Origin: Salinibacterium amurskyense
GTDB lineage: Bacteria; Actinomycetota; Actinomycetes; Actinomycetales; Microbacteriaceae
Length of the DNA stretch: 64,000 bases
Direction of reading: 5' to 3'
NCBI RefSeq assembly: GCF_002797685.1
Contig: NZ_PGFH01000001.1
Span: forward strand, 1,302,001 to 1,366,000
Below, piece after piece: positions 61,046 to 64,000 of this stretch (within the stretch, counting starts at the first letter, position 1; the number at the start of each line of letters is the position of its first letter). The position numbers were made by a program, and so were the translations under genes. A model generated the notes under the pieces. The model was given only the letters and a program-made list of their open reading frames with translations, did no database searches and had not been told where the DNA came from.

Positions 61046-62590
61046 GTGGCATCGTTCGTCGATCAGGTAACTCTTCACCTCGTGGCAGGCCACGGTGGTA
61101 GCGGTTGTGTGTCCGTTAAGCGCGAGAAGTTCAAGCCTCTCGCCGGCCCTGACGGTGGCAAGGGCGGTGACGGTGGAGACATCGTTCTCGTCAGTGACCC
61201 GCAGGTAACGACCCTTCTCAACTACCACCGCTCACCGCACCGCAAGTCTCAGCACGGGCAGCCCGGTCAGGGCGACCTCAAGGCGGGTACCGCCGGTGCA
61301 GAGATGGTTCTTCCCGTTCCTGTGGGCACTGTGGTGCGCGATGGCGACGGCGAAGTGCTCCTCGATATGGATGCTCCGGGAATGCGACTTGTCGTAGCTC
61401 CTGGTGGCCAGGGTGGGCTCGGTAACGCTGCACTCTCATCCACGAAGCGCAAGGCTCCCGGCTTCGCGCTGCTCGGTACTCCCGGCTTCGAGGGTGATAT
61501 TCACCTCGAGCTCAAGACAGTGGCCGATGTCGCTCTGGTGGGTTACCCCTCAGCGGGTAAGTCCAGCCTCATCGCTGCGATGAGCGCGGCAAAGCCGAAG
61601 ATCGCGGACTACCCGTTCACGACCCTTCACCCGAACTTGGGTGTTGTTGAGTCGGGCGAGATCCGTTACACGATCGCCGACGTTCCCGGCCTCATCGAGG
61701 GTGCGAGCGAGGGTAAGGGACTCGGGCTAGAGTTCCTACGTCACGTTGAGCGTTGTACCGCTCTGCTTCACGTTCTCGACTGTGCAACCCTCGAGCCTGG
61801 TCGCGACCCAATCAGCGACCTCGACATCATTCTCGGTGAACTCGCTGCGTATCCTGTGCCTGAGGGTCAGAAGCCGCTTCTCGAGCGTGAGCAAATCATT
61901 GCTCTCAACAAGGTCGATGTTCCTGACGGAAACGACCTCGCCAACCTCGTCAAGGCTGAGCTCGAAGAGCGCGGTTACCGCGTGTTCGAAGTTTCCGCTG
62001 TGTCGCGTCACGGTCTTCGCGAACTCTCGTTCGCCCTCGCGGCCCTCGTGGTCGCTGAGCGTGAAGCCCAGATCGCTGAGCCGGTCAAGGAACGCATCGT
62101 TCTTCGTCCGCGCGCCGTCAACGCCAAGGACTTTGTTGTCAAGGTCGAGGGTGGCACGTACGGCAACGTGTATCGCGTTGTGGGAGAGAAGCCCGAGCGT
62201 TGGGTCGCTCAAACAGACTTCGTGAACGAAGAAGCCGTTGGTTACTTGGCTGATCGTCTCGCGCGCCTCGGTGTTGAAGACCAGCTCTTCAAGTCCGGTG
62301 CCGTTCCTGGCTCCACCGTCATCATCGGCGCGGGCGGAGGTGTTGTCTTCGACTGGGAGCCCACACTGTCATCCGCTGCCGAATTGATCGTTGCGCCGCG
62401 TGGTACCGACCCACGCCTCGACGATAACCCTCGTGAAACGAACCGCAGCCGTCGTCGCAACTACCTTGAGCGTATGGACGCCAAGGCTGCAGCGCGTGCA
62501 GAGCTCGATTCTGAGCGCGAGGCAGGCGTCTGGCGTGACGATGAGGGCTTCGCTATTCAGCGCGACGATGAGACAGAGGATCGTGAATAA
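61046..62590 (+). CDS. obg: Obg-family GTPase
   Basis: 514 residues from GTG, with AGGAGG 5-10 nt upstream. The Gly-rich Obg fold ([11 protein letters not shown], about 34-44) spans residues 1-157. The G domain has GYPSAGKSS (166-174), switch [11 protein letters not shown] and NKVD. An OCT domain follows ([20 protein letters not shown]) and an acidic/basic tail. Obg binds the 50S subunit and couples ribosome assembly to nutrient state. It lies downstream of rplU-rpmA and runs into proB. Confidence 0.97.
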   Translation: MASFVDQVTLHLVAGHGGSGCVSVKREKFKPLAGPDGGKGGDGGDIVLVSDPQVTTLLNYHRSPHRKSQHGQPGQGDLKAGTAGAEMVLPVPVGTVVRDGDGEVLLDMDAPGMRLVVAPGGQGGLGNAALSSTKRKAPGFALLGTPGFEGDIHLELKTVADVALVGYPSAGKSSLIAAMSAAKPKIADYPFTTLHPNLGVVESGEIRYTIADVPGLIEGASEGKGLGLEFLRHVERCTALLHVLDCATLEPGRDPISDLDIILGELAAYPVPEGQKPLLEREQIIALNKVDVPDGNDLANLVKAELEERGYRVFEVSAVSRHGLRELSFALAALVVAEREAQIAEPVKERIVLRPRAVNAKDFVVKVEGGTYGNVYRVVGEKPERWVAQTDFVNEEAVGYLADRLARLGVEDQLFKSGAVPGSTVIIGAGGGVVFDWEPTLSSAAELIVAPRGTDPRLDDNPRETNRSRRRNYLERMDAKAAARAELDSEREAGVWRDDEGFAIQRDDETEDRE

Positions 62591-63380
62591 CAAGCCCACC
62601 GTGCGTGCCGAGATTCCTCGTGCGCGCCGCATCGTTGTCAAAGTCGGCTCGTCGTCGGTGAGCGGTGCCAACGTGGGTCAGATCAGCGCTCTGGTTGATG
62701 CTCTTGTGTCAGCACATGCAGCGGGATCTGAAGTCATTCTTGTTTCTTCCGGTGCTATCGCCACCGGTATTCCGTTTCTCAAGCTCGATAGTCGTCCGAC
62801 TGACCTCGCGACTCAGCAGGCTGCCGCGGCAGTTGGCCAGAACGTGCTGATCTACCGTTACCAAGAGAGCTTCGACCGCTACGGCGTTGTCGCCGCGCAA
62901 ATTTTGCTCACGGCCGGGGACATGGAAAACCCCACCCACCACAGCAACGCTCAGCGTGCGCTCGAACGACTTCTCGGGCTCAAGATCTTGCCCATTGTGA
63001 ACGAGAACGACACGGTTGCGACCCACGAGATCCGTTTCGGCGACAATGACCGCCTCGCGGCGTTGGTTTCCGTGCTGGTGCGGGCGGATGTGCTTGTGTT
63101 GCTCTCGGACATTGATGCGCTGTACACGAAACCTCCGTCTGATCCGGGTGCCGAGCGCATCAGTTTCGTCCCGTTCAGCAACGACCTCAGCGACGTTACT
63201 TTTGGTGACATCGGGGCGGCCGGCGTCGGTACCGGGGGAGCAGGCACGAAAGTTGCCGCTGCTAAGCACGCTGCTGCAGCTGGAATCCCCGTGCTCCTTG
63301 CCGAAACGGGCAGTGTCGCAGCGGCTCTCGCCGGGGAAGAAATCGGCACCTGGTTCGAGGCAGACACCCTCCCGTTGTAA
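62583..63380 (+). CDS. proB: Glutamate 5-kinase
   Basis: 265 residues if started at GTG 62583, which overlaps the obg stop by 8 nt and has AGAGG upstream; an ATG at 62568 would add five residues. The amino-acid kinase fold shows [35 protein letters not shown] and a C-terminal [17 protein letters not shown]. The PUA domain of E. coli ProB (367 residues) is absent. It phosphorylates glutamate as the first step of proline synthesis; proA follows after 39 nt. Confidence 0.95.
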   Translation: MNNKPTVRAEIPRARRIVVKVGSSSVSGANVGQISALVDALVSAHAAGSEVILVSSGAIATGIPFLKLDSRPTDLATQQAAAAVGQNVLIYRYQESFDRYGVVAAQILLTAGDMENPTHHSNAQRALERLLGLKILPIVNENDTVATHEIRFGDNDRLAALVSVLVRADVLVLLSDIDALYTKPPSDPGAERISFVPFSNDLSDVTFGDIGAAGVGTGGAGTKVAAAKHAAAAGIPVLLAETGSVAAALAGEEIGTWFEADTLPL

Positions 63381-63407
63381 CGTTCTTCGGCCTCGGGTTT
63401 GCGCCGC

Positions 63408-63413
63408 TACACT
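63408..63413 (+). promoter_or_regulatory. -10 element of proA (leaderless)
   Basis: TACACT ends 6 nt before the ATG at 63420, giving proA its own possible leaderless transcript in addition to read-through from proB. Confidence 0.45.
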
Positions 63414-63419
63414 CTGACT

Positions 63420-64000
63420 ATGGTTGATTCGGCAGTTACCGCTCTCTCTATTGACGACAAGCTTCGTGCAGCGCGCGCAGCTTCGCGCACGCTGGCAACG
63501 GCCACAACGGTGCAGAAGAATGCGGCGCTGGAAGCTATCGCCGCTGGAGTCGTTGCGAATGCCGACCGCATCGTTGAAGCTAACGCGCTTGACCTCAAGC
63601 GGGGGCAAGAAAATGGCATGACGGTCGGACTTCAAGATCGGTTGCGCCTCACTGCGGAACGAATTGACCAGTTATCCGCTGCGGTGCTCGAGATCGTGGA
63701 GCTCGCTGACCCCGTGGGCACTGTCGTGCGGGGTTCGGTGCTGCCCAACGGGTTGTCGGTAGCGCAGACCCGTGTTCCCTTCGGCGTGATCGGCGCTATC
63801 TACGAAGCACGCCCCAACGTCACGATCGATATTGCTGCGCTCGCCCTCAAGAGCGGCAACGCGGTGATGCTGCGCGGAGGCTCTGCGGCCGAAGACTCCA
63901 ACCGCGTTCTCGTTGGCGTCATCCAATCGGCGCTATCCAGCGTGAACATCGACCCGGCATCCGTGCAGACGGTTGATGAGTTTGGCCGCGATGGGGCTAA
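63420..64000 (+). CDS. proA: Gamma-glutamyl phosphate reductase, 5' part
   Basis: The frame is open from ATG 63420 to the window end (193 codons), so the C-terminal half including the catalytic cysteine is outside. Visible family segments are the N-terminal helices (AARAASRTLATATT), VPFGVIGAIYEARPNVT and AALALKSGNAVMLRGGSAAEDSN, which bind NADPH. It reduces glutamyl phosphate to the semialdehyde, the second step of proline synthesis, acting on the ProB product. Confidence 0.96.
   Translation, partial: MVDSAVTALSIDDKLRAARAASRTLATATTVQKNAALEAIAAGVVANADRIVEANALDLKRGQENGMTVGLQDRLRLTAERIDQLSAAVLEIVELADPVGTVVRGSVLPNGLSVAQTRVPFGVIGAIYEARPNVTIDIAALALKSGNAVMLRGGSAAEDSNRVLVGVIQSALSSVNIDPASVQTVDEFGRDGA

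Overview
The window reads as chromosomal DNA of a high-GC Gram-positive bacterium, most likely family Microbacteriaceae (Actinobacteria). This is inferred from high GC, paired ClpP1/ClpP2, the folC-DUF4233-ndk gene order, an RpiB of the actinobacterial type, a large two-tailed RNase E/G, and a translational T-box before ileS. No insertion sequence, prophage or CRISPR array is visible. Gene density is high and spacing is tight, with many 4-nt start/stop overlaps and perfect hairpins between operons.

Layout. 1-3.0 kb: left edge with a divergent MerR-type metal regulator and a thioredoxin-like/flavoprotein pair (the flavoprotein is cut by the edge), a globin gene relic, a YbaK-like protein and two lipoproteins. 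3.2-11 kb: truncated haemoglobin + MscS channel, aminopeptidase N, RpiB + endonuclease VIII-like glycosylase, amidohydrolase, Dps. 11.3-18.8 kb: two-component system, a 1313-residue SCO7613-like membrane protein behind a hairpin that holds its ribosome binding site, small membrane proteins, an HSL-type esterase. 18.8-27.3 kb: tRNA-Gly, tRNA-Pro, trigger factor, nucleoside hydrolase, TPR protein, clpP1-clpP2, a CopC/YcnI copper cluster, clpX. 27.3-34.8 kb: structured intergenic region, M3 peptidase head-to-head with a methyltransferase, GNAT, valS, a repeat-bearing membrane protein. 34.9-40.9 kb: a complete peptide-type ABC transporter operon ending in its own TetR gene. 41-46.3 kb: bioY, a TDT-family anion transporter, an Na+/H+ antiporter, and a GntR(YtrA)-DUF1648-PH-like operon. 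46.3-53 kb: T-box-ileS-folC-DUF4233-ndk and VKOR. 53-59.7 kb: RNase E/G, a UPF0718 permease + TIGR03943 partner + propeller-like membrane protein, ACT-domain protein. 59.7-64 kb: DUF4031, rplU-rpmA-obg-proB and the 5' part of proA.

How the genes work together. The housekeeping core is protein synthesis, folding and turnover: valS, ileS, rplU, rpmA, obg, two tRNAs, tig, clpP1P2, clpX, pepN, dcp, rne. Around it lie nutrient uptake (peptides, biotin, a tellurite/dicarboxylate-type anion), metal handling (MerR locus, CopC/YcnI, UPF0718 pair), and osmotic or ion control (MscS, antiporter).

The most striking unlisted signal is promoter architecture. At least 15 first-gene start codons lie exactly 6 nt after a TANNNT -10 element, most with no clear Shine-Dalgarno, which predicts leaderless mRNAs. 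The extreme case is the dcp/methyltransferase pair at 29.7 kb, where two opposing -10 boxes overlap inside a 22-bp intergenic gap. Function calls rest on motif recognition by eye; no database search was run.
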